Of a stretch of 64,000 nucleotides of DNA, positions 1 through 12,956 are shown one piece after another (within the stretch, counting starts at the first letter, position 1; the number at the start of each line of letters is the position of its first letter). This DNA is from Callipepla californica brunnescens. Taxonomy: Eukaryota; Chordata; Aves; Galliformes; Odontophoridae. Both the position numbers and the translations under genes were made by a program. The stretch is taken from positions 124,001-188,000 of the forward strand of contig JALIRH010000078.1 of NCBI GenBank assembly GCA_023055505.1. Direction: 5' to 3'. The notes under the pieces were generated by a model. The model was not told where the DNA came from and did no database searches. It worked only from the letters and a program-made list of their open reading frames with translations.

Positions 1-2440
1 GTGACCTGAAGGGGTGTCAGCCCCACAGCACAGAGCGGTTCTGGGGCCTGGGGTTTGCCCCACACAGGAGAAGGGAATGAGGGAGCGCTCCGGGGTTTGG
101 CACATGGTTGCAGCTAAATGTCAGCATCGTAATGCCCGGCTTATGGCCGCAGCTCTGGGATTCGAGGAGAAAAGCCCCAGCTTTTGGCCGATGTGATGTC
201 TGAAGCAGCTCTGCAGGGCTCGAGCTGCCCCAGCAGCATGCAGCCAGCCCGGGCAGAGCCCAGCGGTGCGCAGAGAGAGGAGAAGGGCAGCACCGCAGCC
301 ACAGCCCCTTCTTTTCATCCCGTTTCACAGCACCGAGCTCATCCCCTGCTGCCTCCATGCGATGAGGGGGTGAGGGACGGCCCAGAAGAATGAGGACCCC
401 CAGCACCCAGCGGGACCCCGGGCACCGAGACCAGGCTGACGCGGCCGCGCTGACGCGGGGTCTATATCTGTCAGTGACGGGCAGGAAAGGAATCCACGGG
501 GGAAGCCAAGCTGTGCTCAGCGCTCACAGCCGCCACTCCTCTTATGGAGCGGAGCAGGAGGGAGCAGCTCCCGTTATGGAGAACCATGGGGAAGCCCTGG
601 CTCACACAGGACCCCATAGGACGCAGTGGGCACGTTGTGCTGGGGACACCATCCCCATGGCTGCTGGTGCATCCTGGGGAGCAGGAGGAGGAGGCAGAGC
701 CCATAGTGGGGGCTGGGGGCAGCCAGGCTGCTCACCCGGTGCTGACACCCGCTCGGTGCTGACCTCCTGTGCTCAGGGATGGGCTGCCAGCTCTGCCCTG
801 CCAAAGGTGACGTGGGCACGAGCAGATGGCAGCGGTGTTGCTGGGTGCCCGGCGTGCCAGGGCCGGTTGCTGTGAATCAGCCCTCACCTTTCCCATGGGT
901 GCAATTCTCACCTCCAGCATCGCTTCCAAGAAAACCGTGGGCGCGGGTGAGGACTGTGCCATTCCCAGCGCTGGTGCCCTTTTCTCTCCCACCCTGGGGG
1001 GTGGGGGTTTGGGGTGTCCTTGTTGTGCTCCTTGCAGCAAAATGCGAGCTGCAAAACAGTGCTCAAAGAGAGGGATACTGGGGCCTGTAGGAATGGAGTG
1101 AAGAGGAATAGAGTGGCAAAGCTGAGCTGTGCACGGGCAGCAGGAGAAATGGAGTGAGGTGACAGGGAGCAGAGAGATCACAGAGCCCGGCTTTGCTTTG
1201 TGCTGTGCGTGCAGGGCTGGGGTGGGCACAGCCATTTCACAGCCAGCATCACCAGCGTTAAGGACAGACAGCGAGTGATGTCCCTTCCCGGGCTCAGCAC
1301 TGCACGCTTCATATGTGGATGAGTCTGGGGGTGGATTTGGGGCACGGACGGCACCGCTGCGGCCCCACTCCTCCCCACAGCAGCTGTCCTGCTGCTGCCC
1401 AGCACCGGCCAAGAGCGATGCCCCTTTAACTTTACAGCCTCTTTGTGCAAACCCAAAGAGCATAACGAGGTTCACGAGCAGCTCAGCCCAGCGCAGGTCA
1501 GGGCACGGCCGGACCCCCCGGGCAGGGTCCAGCTCCCTGGAGCCACCGCTGTGTGCCAAGGGTGGGGGGGAAGGGGGGGAGTGAACGCCCCTGCTCTTTC
1601 CCATGTGTTGTTGTGCTGCTCAAATATTTGCTTTGGAAAGCGTTGCCTTGCCCCAAGCCCCACAGCCAAGGCCGTCCCTGGCTGCTAGCACCAGGCAGCA
1701 GGGAGGGATCCTGCTCAGATGCAAAAGGAAAACCAGCCCAGGTCCAGCCTCGTGCCCTGGGGTGCTCCTTGGGGATGTAGGACCTTGCTGGGAGTGGGAT
1801 GCTAGAGCATTTTTGCCACTGAAGATAGGAAGAGGACCTTCTTCCTCTTCTTTCTCCTCCTCCTCATCATCTTTCTCATCTTCCTCCCTCACCTCCTCCT
1901 CATCCCCCTCTCCTCAGCCACCACTGAAGAACCTCAGAGCCAAGAAGCCCTGGGAGATGAAGAGATCGGGGCAGTGGGGACCCAGAGCCTCTCCTGCAGC
2001 ACCGTGCTCACTCATGGCTGTATCCCTGCAGAAGGGATAGCCTCGGGGTGGGCTGTCCTATGATCCTATGGGGAAATCCCATTCCTTGGGGCCGCTTTTT
2101 CAACACTCTGCCCTCGCAGCACGCTTTCGGCTCCCCTTGCAGCAAGGGAAGGGTTCACCGGTGGGACGGGGGTGTTTTTGGGGCTGGGAATTTTGGGGCA
2201 GGGGCCTCCAGGCTGCCGGTGGCTGCAGCTTGTTGCACTCCCCAGCCCTGGCCTCCGCTCTGCGGCCGCCGGGAGCTGGAACAGCCCTCGGTGTCTGGGA
2301 CACTGCCCTTTGTTTCGGAGAATAAAGTTAGCGCTGTTACTCAGCCTGTCGCTATTCCAGCAATTCCTGCCTCCACTTTCACTCGGCAGAGGGAAACATT
2401 CCTGCCCGAGGCCGGCACTGCCAAGAGAAATACGCACGGG
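1..2440. other. Intergenic DNA, no gene recognised
   Basis: GC-rich sequence with open frames on both strands. None shows recognisable domains, and the frames overlap one another, as expected of GC-rich noncoding DNA. A short TCC-rich pyrimidine run lies near 1840-1915. By human synteny TRNP1 would be the neighbour on this side of TENT5B, but I see no TRNP1-like coding sequence here. Confidence 0.6.
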
Positions 2441-2442
2441 GG

Positions 2443-3372
2443 GGGGGGTGGGGGATGGAGGGATGGAGGGAGGAGTGGAGAGAAGAGAAATAGAGGGATG
2501 GATGGAGGGATAGATGGGGGGATGGAGAGAGAGAGATGGAGGAATGAATGGAGGGATAAAGGGAGGGATAGATGAGGGCATGGAGGAATGGATGGAGGGG
2601 TGGATGGAGGGATGGTTGCAGGGAGGGAGGGATGGATGGAGGGATGAAGGAATAGATGGATGGATAGGTGGGGTGGAGGGAGGGATGGAGATATGGAGTG
2701 AGGGATGGATGGAGGGAGGAATGGAGGAAGGGGTGGATGGAGGGATGTGTGGAGAGATAGAGAGATGGAGGTATGGATGTGTGGAGGGATGGATGGATGG
2801 ATGGATGGATGGATGGATGGATGGATGGATGGATGGATGGAGGGATGGAGGGATGGAGGGAGGGATGGAGGGATGGATGGATGGATGGATGGATGGATGG
2901 ATGGATGGAGGGATGGATGGATGGAGGGATGGAGGGAGGGATGGATGGAGGGATGGAGGGAGGGATGGAGGGAGGGATGGAGGGAGGGAATGAGAGAAGA
3001 GATGGAGGAATGGATGGAGGGATGGAGGGAGGGATGGATGGATGGATGGAGGGATGGAGGGAGGGATGGATGGAGGGATGGAGGGAGGGATGGAGGGAGG
3101 GAATGAGAGAAGAGATGGAGGAATGGATGGAGGGATGGAGGATGGGATAGATGGGGGCATGGCTGCAGTGAGGGAGGGATTGAGGGGGAAGAGATGCATG
3201 GAGGATAAAGGAATAGATGGAAGGATAGATGAGGGGTGGAGGGAAGAATGCTGTGAGGGATGGATGGAGGGAGGAATGGAGGAAGGGATGGATGGATGGA
3301 TGGATGGATGGATGGATGGATGGATGGATGGATGGGTGGAGGGAGGGAGGGAGGGAGGGAGGGAGGGAGGGA
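2443..3372. repeat. GGAT/GGAGG minisatellite
   Basis: About 0.93 kb of tetranucleotide GGAT runs mixed with GGAGG, GGAGGGAT and longer higher-order blocks. One block near 2960-3010 recurs almost exactly near 3070-3125, ending each time in an AATGAGAGAAGAGATGG-like variant. A pure GGAT run lies at 3280-3340 and a GGGA run at 3340-3372. Because TAA, TAG and TGA are rare in the array, long glycine/methionine/tryptophan frames (plus) and serine/proline frames (minus) appear; these are not genes. Confidence 0.95.
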
Positions 3373-6300
3373 TGATGTGGGATGTGACCCTGTGGGAATG
3401 GTTATAGGTTGTGGTTTTGGGCTTTGTTTTGTCCTCCCAGGTTGTTTTAGTGAGTCCTCATGAAAGAAATGTCATAATGCTGATTTCCCTCTTGGTCGTA
3501 GCTTGGTAAAGCTGTGAGGTGGGGTGGTGCATCTCAAATTCCTAGCACAGAATTGGGATCCTGACCCACATCTCCTGTGCCCGTGTATGAGATGTACAAT
3601 GGGGTTTCAGGCCACACTGGAGGGGTTTCCCCACATCCACAGGATGTGGGTAAGGAGAGACAGAGGACGTGTGGTTGGGGTGAAGCAGTATCACCAGGTG
3701 CCAGCAATCTCCATGGAAAGTTTTCCTGATGCCAGCACGGCTGGAGCCACCTGGGCTGCATTTATCTTTCTGCTGCTTTCTGCCCTCTTGTTCCTGATAG
3801 GCAAAGCAAACTGCCTTCCCTGGCACCTGGCACGCTGCTCCCCTGCTCTTACCCCCATGACCAAAAGGCAGCGGTGCTGATAAACCCATCCTGAGACCAA
3901 CTTGGTGTGGGAGATGCAAAACCCCATATGGGAAGGGGGTGGGAGCTTTTTGGGGCTGTGATGATTCCTCTGCCCTGTCCCAGTGGCCACACAAATCCCA
4001 CACTGTGGGATGCATCCATCTGGACCCTGTCGTGCCCATTCAGGGCAGCCCCTCTGCTCCCACCTTCTGCACTGGGGTGGGGCGATAACCTGAAGAACAG
4101 GCCCCATTCCAGAGACACAACCCTAAAAAGCACCAGAAACCCTTCAGAGCAGCCCACGTCAGCGTCTTTTATCCTACAACAAGGCCCAGCTGTGTGGGTA
4201 CAGAGCCATGGGCACAAACCCCGGGGCACCACAGCTCCGTGCTACCATGGTCAACACGGGAACAAAGGGAGGTGAGCAGCTGGGAACGTCCTTTGCCAAC
4301 CCCAGGACATTAAACAAAACCATTGTCCCTTTGTCAGCCCCGCAGGTCAGCGGGGGTTTGATCTGCAGTGCGGGGCAGCGCAGGGAACGATCCCTGCTGA
4401 GCTTTGGGGCAGCTCCTGCTCCCTCCGTCTGATGGGCACTGTGGATCCCCAAATTCCATGGCTGTTGTGGGGGCTGGAATGGGGCTCAGTGCTCACCCCC
4501 TCCCTCCAATTGACAACACCACGGGTTCTGTTGGCCCAGAGCAACGAGCACAGTGTTGCACTTGGGGCGGCTTGCGCATTCTAGAAATCATCTGCTGAGC
4601 CTTATAATTGCACGATAAACCAAAGCTGTTTTAATGCACTATCTCCCTCTCCTTCCGATAACCCCAGAGTTAAAGCACATAAATAACTCTGATTGGCTGT
4701 AATCTCCTGCGCTGCACCCACAGCCCGTGCCGGGAGAAAGCAGCAAAGGTTGCAGCAATGTTGAAATACTCGAAGAACAGGGCACGGCCGGGTGGATTTA
4801 TTACCTGCCATCAGACTCCGCTCCAGCCTGGGCCGGTGAGCCGAGAGCAAACACTGCACTGCTGCTGCCACTCCTTCCCCACCCCATCAGCCCCTTATCG
4901 CAGCTGCTTTCCAGGTTTGGGGTTTTCCTGGTGCTCTTTGCTAGCAGCAAAGCTCTGAGCTCTACAGGTGTGGAGCAGAACCCGCACAGAGCATCCCGCG
5001 TGGCACTGCGTCCCGGTGTGTCCCAAACCCCAAACGCAGGAGGGATCACCCCCTGCCTGGGTGCAGCAGGACGGGGTGCAGCCACACACAGCTCCTTATC
5101 TCACCTGTCTGCACTGCCCAGGATTGGTGCACGGGCACTGTGCACGCTGGCTGGCACGTGGCTCCGGCACATGGCACCGGCACGTGGCACCGGCACCGCA
5201 GCAACCAGGAGCAGTGTCTGCTGGACAGGAGCAGATGGATATCACAGAGCACCCTGCTCCTCGTTACTTCCTTTTTCCAGCTCGTCTCCTGCGAGGAGAC
5301 AATTAGAGTGTCTTCCCCAGAGGTGACACATGGCGTGGGGACTCCCGGAGCTGCCCTGGCCAGTTTGGGAGGGAGCTGTGCCCCTGCTGGCCCCGTGCTG
5401 GCTCGCCGGCCTGGGACCATGGTGGGATGGGGGCATCCCCTGTCCTGGATGGATGGGTCAGCCCTGGGCTCAGGGGATGAGGCATCGTGGCACATCTGTG
5501 CTGACAGAGCTGCTGGGGCCTGCAGGATGAGGAGGGAGGGAAAGAGGACACCCAAATTTCATGCCCAGCAGCACCCCCAGGCTCCCATTGTGCCATCTAG
5601 GCCGATGTTTCAGACACCCCAGAGGTGTCAGCCACAGTTCAGGGCATCCCTTAATGCTCCAGGCTGCTAAATCAATACTGCAGCTGCAAATCATCATCCA
5701 GCACGAACAGACTTCCTTAATCCTTCCCGAAGGCTCTGTGAGGTGAACCTGCACACCTGGGCAGGAGCCGAGGGGAGAGCACTGGGGGAGACCCTGGAGT
5801 GCATCCTACAGCGAGGGGAAACCCACAGCAACGGTGTCAGTGCTGTCCTGTCCCACAGCCAAGTGTTCCCTGGAAATGGCCCCGGACAATGCAGCAGGAC
5901 ACGCTGCTCATCGAGCTGGAGCGGATCCCGGCTGAGTCCAGGCTCTGCTCCACGTGTGAGAGATACAAAACATTTGTCTTGTCGTCACTCCACCCCGCCT
6001 CACCACTTCCCCACGCTGCAGCCCCCGAGGATCCCTCTGAGAGCATCCTGCTCAGGGCACTGCATCGATGCGTGCCAGCATGCCCTGCCTGCCTCCATCC
6101 CTGTGCCCCATCCTCGGGTGCACTAACACCACATCCCCAGGACAGCTCCAGCCCTCCCCCACCAGGCAGCTGCCCATAGGGCATTGCTGACCCACCCCGT
6201 GCAGGGCACGACCTTCCTCAAACCATGATCCAGAGAAGGTCAGGGCTGTTTGGGGTTGGGGACAGGAGGTGATTGGGATTTGCAGGGGTTGGGTACGGTG

Positions 6301-8350
6301 CAGGAGCCACGTGCAGGGAGATGCGGCACACAGCTGGAAACCTCTGGGGATGTGTACTGGGATCCCAGTGTGCTCAGTGCTGGGTTCTGTGATGCTGGAC
6401 CATGACCATGGGCTGCGAGGGGCAGAGGCTGCGCTGTCTCCATCACCATCTCCTCCTCCGCTGCTTTCGGGATCCGGGGGCACCTGCTGATGGCTCTGTG
6501 AAGGATAAACCCTTGTGCAGCAAGCAGGAACGCAGGGGCTGCAGGAGAAACAAAAGGAAAACCCCACAGCCCCTGTGCTGCAGCACTGGGCGGCTCGAGG
6601 CCCTGTGTATGTGCCCTGAGCTGCATCCCTCCTGCCCCCATCCACCCCAATTGGGGCTCGCTTTCAGTTTACCCACTACACACACACGAGTGATTCTCCT
6701 TTCCCAGAGCGGATGCTGATTTATGGGCCCCATCGCAGCGCTGAGAAACCCCTCTGCAAAAGGGAATGACGCCCTGGATGCTGCCACCGACAGGCTGCTG
6801 CAGCAGAGGAGGGGCAGGGGAAGAAACTGGCTCGACTCGCTGCGTGCTGACGACGAAAAAAGGGTGGCTGGTTTGTAAGTGGCACGTTAACATCACGTCC
6901 AGCCTGGAAGGAATGCACCCAGGATTCATTAGGGGAGCTGTCGTTAGGTGAGTCACGCCGCGGCCATGCGGATTTAGGCAGGATTTCCAGAGCAGGAGAG
7001 CTGTAATTGCACAGGAGGGGAGGGATGCCTGCTGTAATCGTCCTGGGGAGAGGCAGGAGGGCCGTCAGGGTGTGATGCAGCCACCCCTCATTAAAGCACC
7101 AGGATGAAATGTAGGGCACACCGATGCCGTGGGGAGCGCTGCGCGCTGCCGGCCCTGGGAAGGCAGGGTGACACCGCTCCTGTCGGAATGGGGGTTTGAA
7201 AGAGGAGAGATAAGCCGGGTAAACATTGCCCCGGTGGCAGCACGGGGCAAGGATCAGCCAGCCTGGACGGGTGGGCAAAGCTGCCCTCGGTGGGGAGAAG
7301 ACATGTCCACAAAGCAAAGGGAAATCTCGCTCCTGGGCAGGAAGGGGAGGTGGGGACGGTCCTTTGGTTGTGGGTGGTGAGATTGTAGGAAAGGGATGTG
7401 AGCCTGAAGGGTGAGAGCGCACGCTGTGTCCTGTGCAGGGCACTGTCTGCCTCCCATGTGTGCCACCGTGTGCCCACCCAATCTGCTCCACGGGGGGACG
7501 GGTGGTACACCTGCAGGTGCCCATGGCGAGCTGAGCCGCTGCAGGCGAGCAGCTCTGTGCCACTGTCACCTCCTCGAGGCGCTCAGGACAGAAAGGGGAC
7601 ACCTCCATTCAAAATGCTGAGCAGTTTGCAACAAGCTGAGGTGCTCAACCCGCAGAAACCCCATCCGTGACCCTTCAGCTGGAGCAGACAGCACCCAGGG
7701 CCGGCAGGTGAGCCGGCAGGGCTCGGCAAAGCGGCACGAGCTGTGCTCTGCACGTTCCTCCCCACTCGTGGGCACGACCCACGGCTCAGCCCGCCCGGCC
7801 CCAGCCCGTGCCACCCCGCTCAGCGCCGTCCCGGCCCCGCTGCCCTCCCGGTATGCACGTATCAATGAAGCATTTGTCTCGTGCTTGGCACCAGGCGTCA
7901 GAGCGCGAGGGTCCGTGCGCTGGATCGCCTAAACACAGCTATAAATGGAAAGAGGAGCCGCACAGACAGCCTGTTCTCTCGGGCCGGCATGAGCTCAAAT
8001 AGCACAGTTAACACCCGCGCTGCCCGAGGACACCAAGGAGCTCCAGAATCCCGGAGGTGGCCCGAACTCTGCTCAAATCCAGCCCCAACCCACCCTAAAC
8101 CCAGCCCCAACCCGAACCCAGCGGGCACTGGGATGGTGCTCGGTGCAGAGCAGATTAAGGACAGCTGAAAAGTGGGAGCAAGATGCTTCTTGCAATCTGG
8201 AAACCTGAGACAAATTCCTCCCGTTCCTCAGAGCCGGGGGCTTGGCCAGACCTGCTTCCAGGAAAAGGGCTGAGGCTGTGAGAGCTGTGCCCGGGGGCCG
8301 AGCTGCCTGGCAGCAATGCTGGTTGCAGCTCTGGGTTGGCAGCCCCGCCT
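3373..8350. other. Intergenic DNA, no gene recognised
   Basis: No domain, splice-consistent exon series or RNA gene can be supported in this 5-kb stretch. A less GC-rich patch near 4590-4720, and one near 6840-6960 holding a TGAGTCA AP-1-type heptamer, look different from the surroundings and could be regulatory. That is inference only. Confidence 0.5.
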
Positions 8351-8354
8351 GCAG

Positions 8355-8412
8355 CACAGGGCTTAGGACCTGGTGATCTGTGAGGTCCCTTCCAACCCAC
8401 ACCGTACTGCGG
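8355..8412 (+). mobile_element. Short CR1-like 3' end fragment
   Basis: The sequence resembles the conserved 3' segment of avian CR1 elements, where a GGACCTGGTGATCT-like stretch is followed by GAGGTCCCTTCCAACCC. It is only about 60 bp, lacks the octamer tail, and looks like an old degraded copy. Confidence 0.5.
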
Positions 8413-8565
8413 TAACAGGGCCGTGATGCTGCAGGATGGACGCAGCTTTGGGCACTGTGAGGTGCTCTGCACACAGATCTCAGCGGGCTCTCATTCCATG
8501 TTGGTCACACAGGGTGATGCAGAAAGGGTGCAAAACCAGGAGCAGGGCCATGAGCCGTGCAGCAG

Positions 8566-8656
8566 GGGAGGGGAAGGGAAAAGGGAAGGGAAAGGGGGAA
8601 GAAGGGAAGGGGAAGAGGGAAAAAGGGAAGAGGGAAGGAGGGAAGAGGGAAGGGAG
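8566..8656. repeat. Purine (GGGAA)n tract
   Basis: About 90 bp consist solely of G and A, built from GGGAA and GGAAG units on the plus strand. Such homopurine tracts can form triplex DNA. No coding content is seen. Confidence 0.85.
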
Positions 8657-8856
8657 TCCTGCTCCAAGCATCACTGCACTGCTCGGGCTTGGGGGAGCAC
8701 CCAGCACACACCAGCACAGCCCAAATCCACAGCTCCTCTGCTCCATCACCCTCTGCCCAAAGCAAAACTAAATAAATAACAACAACAACAACAAAAGACA
8801 GACACAGGCTGCAGGAAGGGGGGAGGGGGGGGGAAATAAATAAATATAGACGTGGT

Positions 8857-8862
8857 TTTATT
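8857..8862 (-). terminator. TENT5B: Candidate distal poly(A) signal of TENT5B
   Basis: AATAAA on the minus strand (TTTATT on plus), about 3.1 kb beyond the TENT5B stop codon. An AU-rich ATTTATTTATTT stretch lies just downstream. It may be a distal poly(A) site. The plus strand here also reads AATAAA several times, so a convergent transcript could end here instead. Confidence 0.3.
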
Positions 8863-9835
8863 GGACAATTAACAAAAGAGAGCTCCGGATCCGGGTCGGT
8901 AAACATTTCCCTTCTGCTCACAGCTAGTACTTTCCACTCGCGTCCTTTTGTGCCGCCTGATCCGCCCCAACAATGACAGCCGGCGCTGTCAGGGCTTTTT
9001 GCTGCCGTGCCCAGGGTCACAGCAGCAGCCGACAGACCTGGCAGATATTTTCAGGCCCTCCAGATGCCCGAGGAAGGCAGCTCGGTGCCAGTGAGGAGCG
9101 AGCATCCCACCCAGAGCAGCTCAGAGAGGGCTGCTCCCACCTGAGCAGCTGCTGGGGACGGTCCCTGTGCCAGCACGGGGGAGCAGCCCAGGGCTGATGT
9201 CAGAGGGGAAGCTCAGCCCCACCACTGCCAGAATTTGGAGCGGCAGAGCCAGCAAGTCTGTCCCAAACAAGGACTGGCATGTTGTCAGCGCGATTGTTGC
9301 GGTGGAACCAGAACTGCCTGTAGCTCCGCAAGGGGAAATGAAACTGCAGCTCCGGCTGGAGGGCAGCCAGGCTCTGAGGAGCTCACACCCAACTCCCGGC
9401 TGCTGCTGGGAGCCCAGCTGAGAGCAGGGCTTTGCTGGAGGATGAGCCTCCCCCCCAGCTCCAGGGGGAAGCATCACGCTGCAGGTGCTGCCCCAAACAT
9501 AGGGCAGCATCACAGCGTGGGCGACCACGAGCAGGGGATGCTGTTTGAGGAGCAGCACCCAGCACCAGCCCCGAGTAACCAGAGAGCAGGACACCCTTGG
9601 GATCACCACTAAGGGACAGCATTACAAACAGAACCCTCCCAGCTACATGTCCCCAGGCTTTGGGACAGCATCAGGGACAGAGGACCCTGGAGCAGAGCAG
9701 GGACAGAAGGAGAAGCACAACCCCACAGCCCCCCAAGTGTGCTCTGGTCCTTCCCAGTAAGGACAGCAGTGGTGTCACAGCCCCGATGGACAAGGAAATA
9801 ATAAAAAAAAACCCAACAGATTTGAATACACTGTA

Positions 9836-9841
9836 TTTATT
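9836..9841 (-). terminator. TENT5B: Candidate poly(A) signal of TENT5B
   Basis: AATAAA on the minus strand, about 2.1 kb past the TENT5B stop, in a locally AT-rich patch. It is a plausible middle poly(A) site; usage cannot be judged from sequence alone. Confidence 0.4.
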
Positions 9842-10559
9842 TTTAACAGATTCTAAAGAATCTAGTGAGTCTATGTCAAGCCCATCGCATGACAGGTGAT
9901 ACAGGTGTAGGAAAAAAAAAAAACAACACTTAAAACAAAATCAAGTGCCATTCAAGCTACTGGAATCTTCCCCATGCCCCCTCACAGGAGGCAGCACAGT
10001 ATCACTGCAAGATCTAGAAAACCCGGATCCAACCCATTCACGAGAGCCCCACCACGCGCACTCCACAAACCAAAAGTGCAACCCCAACGTCAGCCGAGCT
10101 GCCAGCTGCAGGGAAATACATCTGCAACGGGGGAGAGGGGGGATCTCAGCTTAGTGCAGCTATGTCTCTGTGGGTAGAGAGTAAGGAGCCTGTAAAAATC
10201 AAAGAGAAGCACGCTACACATCATGGGGCTTCAAAATGGGAGAGGGTGGCACGGCCAGGATCCCAAAGCCGCCCTCAGAGCGGCTCTGCCCCGCACGGAG
10301 CACAGCACCGAGCAGTTTGCAGGCTGCCAGTGAGCTGTGCCCTTGAAAACAGAGCTGCTCCGTGGGAAGGCCACGCTGACACCCAGAGCTGCTGCAGCAT
10401 CACCTGCACTCCCACTGCAGGGTTTGCAGGGCAGGAAGCAAAGCCAGACTGATGGGAAACTGGTTAGTTGGTGTTAAGTGCAAGAGCCCCCAATGGCATC
10501 CCTCCCCCCACATCGCCCCTGCCCCCAAAGAAGGCAGCAATCTGGCTAGACACATTCCA

Positions 10560-11936
10560 AGTATCTAGACTTTATTAGCGCTCGGTCTGCCCGGCTGTTA
10601 CAGTCACAGGAACAAAAACAAGTTAGTAGTGATAACTCAGCTCTGTTAGCCTCGGAGGGAGCACCTGGCTGCCTCCCCACCACCCCATCCACGCACAGTT
10701 GGGTCTGAGAGGATGCTCTGCAAGAAGGGGCAGCCCCGGGAAAGGCTCTTTGTGCCCTGCACACCCCACAGAGCCCTCAAGACACAACAGGGTTTGTTTG
10801 GAAGACAGAACTTTCTCCTGACACCAAGTGCCCCTCGCAAGCGGCCCTGTGAGCTCAGCTTCTAGCTAGGGGACAAGTTCCCAACAGTTCACACAGGTGG
10901 GATCACAGCAGCAGCTTCCAAAGAGAGGACCTGCCCAAAAATGGGAGGATCAGGAGAGGGCTGCACATCCCTTCCCACCCCCACCACCAAGGACACAGCC
11001 CCCACTGCAAGATAACCGCCTGGTTAATGCATTGTGCTTCAAGGACAAGCCCGCTCTTCCCAGATAGTCAGCCCCACTGCAGGCCGTGACACCACACCGC
11101 GTGCCAAGAAAAAGCAGCACCTCCAATTCCCCTAGAAAACACATCACCCGGCACAGCCGCACCGATCCGCACGGACAAGTTCACCTCCTGGCACCGCAGA
11201 ATGGGGAGCTTCAGCCAACCCATGCACCCCCCACCCCCCTCAGCACCATCCCCCCCGTTCCAGGCATTTACACGCAGTCATTCCAAGCCAGAACCCCACT
11301 CTCCTTTTCAGCAAGGCTACTAGAAATGATCTCACGACCCCCCCCCACCCCCCCGGTTCCCCTCTCCCCCCCAACACACACAACAGAAACATTTTCCACA
11401 CAGGACATCCCCATTTCAAGCTCTCGGGATGTCAGCCCCCTGCAAAAAATATATATATATAATCTCTCAGGTTTACAGTACAGTTGTGTTTATGTCGTTA
11501 CAGGCACTTAAACAGGATTCTTTGGTCCTTTCACAGGAATTAGCCACTCTGGCTTCTCTCGTCAGAAACCACAAGTCTGCACACACCCATAACACCCCCT
11601 GCACTAAAAAAAAAAAAAATAAGGAAAAAAAAAAAAAGATTCAGATCCATTTCAGGGCAGTGCAGATCTACCTCACCGGAACTCTACAATCTCCCCTCAC
11701 ACCCCAACCCCACATTGCCCCCCACCCCCCTCACCCTCCATCGCCTACTATAAGTCTCCCCATCAACACCGGAGCTCCCGCAGCACATCCCATTGTGGGG
11801 TGCAGCAGGCAGGCCGTGCTCCCACCACCCCAGGAGCGAAACACTCGGGCAAGAGGTTGGGAAGCTCTCCTTTTGTTGCAGTCCTGGGAAGGTCGCCCCT
11901 GCTCCTGGCTCCCCAAAAACGAGGGAATACCTCGGC
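10560..11936 (-). other. TENT5B: Putative 3' UTR of TENT5B (to the proximal poly(A) site)
   Basis: This is the stretch between the TENT5B stop codon and the first downstream AATAAA on the minus strand. It contains an (AT)n run near 11448-11462 and plus-strand A-rich runs (U-rich in the transcript) near 11606-11637. No other gene is recognisable in it. Extent is inferred from the poly(A) signal only. Confidence 0.5.
10571..10576 (-). terminator. TENT5B: Candidate proximal poly(A) signal of TENT5B
   Basis: AATAAA on the minus strand, about 1.36 kb past the TENT5B stop. A TGTGTCT element follows about 20 nt downstream, which fits a GU-rich downstream element. The 3' UTR length it implies is ordinary for a vertebrate mRNA. 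Confidence 0.45.
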
Positions 11937-12956
11937 TCAGTTACAGGGCAGCCACGTCGGGTAGGACTGGTTGCAGGGCAGGAAGGGCTGCACGTGGGTC
12001 ACGTAGTAGTTGATGTTGATCTCGCTGACGTAGGGGGCCGGCTGGTAGTAGCAGGTGACATTTGTGACGGTGGGGAGGATGTTCTGCTCGGCCAGGACCC
12101 TCACAGCCAGCGTGGCAATGAGGTTCAGGGTCTGCCTCCGCTCGTGTCCCATGAGGCAGACCGTGCTCTCATTGACCACCCGGTGCAGGGTCATCAGATA
12201 GTCATAACGTTTGTCCTCCATGCCCACGAAGTGGCTCTGCAGGTAGCACTCCAGCTTCCTCTGCTGCTCGCCGATGTCGGAGAAGTCTATGAAAAACCTG
12301 GAGCACATGTACCGCTGCAGAGCCTTCATATCCACCTCCGACTTGGGCTTGAAGCCCCTCACCAGGAGGTTGCAGTACTTCAGGAGCCCCCCACCTCTGA
12401 TCTCCTCCGGGTTCCTGGTGGCGATGACCCTGTTCCTCAGGTGGTCCATCGCCTCCTCGAAGTCCCCATACATGCTCTCCCCGGTGACCGTGGGGTGGAA
12501 GTTCTCCGCCATGGGGTTCTCTGAGCACTCCCCAAAGAGCAGGAGGGAATCCAGGATGATCTGGAAGGAGTCCACGCTGAACTCGAACTGCCGCCGGAGA
12601 GAGTCCACGAACTTGAGCTCCACATTCTTCCCGCTGTTGTTGGACAGCGAGATGAGGCTCCAGCGGTCGGTCTCGTTGCACACCTTCACCAGCTTCTGCA
12701 CGTACGCCTCCTTCAGCGTCATGGGGGTGATCTTGTCTTTGTTGACCCCCTCTGGGAGGAAGTCGAGGAGGCAATCCATCACCACGTCCTTCACCTGCTG
12801 GAAGACATCTTCGGTCTTCAGATCCACCCCGAAGATGAGGTCGAGGTCTTTGTAGCCCAGCCCGCTGTCCTGGTGCAGGACGTGGCTGGCCGCAGAGCCG
12901 TTCAGCCGCACGTTGTGCACCGCAATCCCTTTCTGCTCCAGGCGGCTCCGGACAAC
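11937..12956 (-). CDS. TENT5B: TENT5B coding exon 2 (residues 58-396)
   Basis: A large terminal exon carrying nearly all of the catalytic core. The acceptor AG is at 12958-12957. The exon opens with [10 protein letters not shown], continuous with exon 1 (...TIVQ), and closes with a TGA at 11939-11937. The single intron early in the coding region fits the family's usual gene structure. Confidence 0.93.
   Translation of the reverse strand, partial: VVRSRLEQKGIAVHNVRLNGSAASHVLHQDSGLGYKDLDLIFGVDLKTEDVFQQVKDVVMDCLLDFLPEGVNKDKITPMTLKEAYVQKLVKVCNETDRWSLISLSNNSGKNVELKFVDSLRRQFEFSVDSFQIILDSLLLFGECSENPMAENFHPTVTGESMYGDFEEAMDHLRNRVIATRNPEEIRGGGLLKYCNLLVRGFKPKSEVDMKALQRYMCSRFFIDFSDIGEQQRKLECYLQSHFVGMEDKRYDYLMTLHRVVNESTVCLMGHERRQTLNLIATLAVRVLAEQNILPTVTNVTCYYQPAPYVSEININYYVTHVQPFLPCNQSYPTWLPCN

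Noticed and set aside
732..1604. 290-residue minus-strand frame
   Set aside because: No recognisable domain, overlapping frames of similar size on the other strand, and no supporting splice or promoter signals.
2066..3199. 377-residue minus-strand serine/proline/isoleucine-rich frame
   Set aside because: Lies over the GGAT minisatellite; the protein is just the translated repeat (SIPPSIHP), with no start context, domain or splice partner.
1..8850. TRNP1 expected by synteny beside TENT5B
   Set aside because: I looked for the alanine/leucine/arginine-rich TRNP1 core on both strands and did not find it; it may lie outside the window or be too diverged to see.
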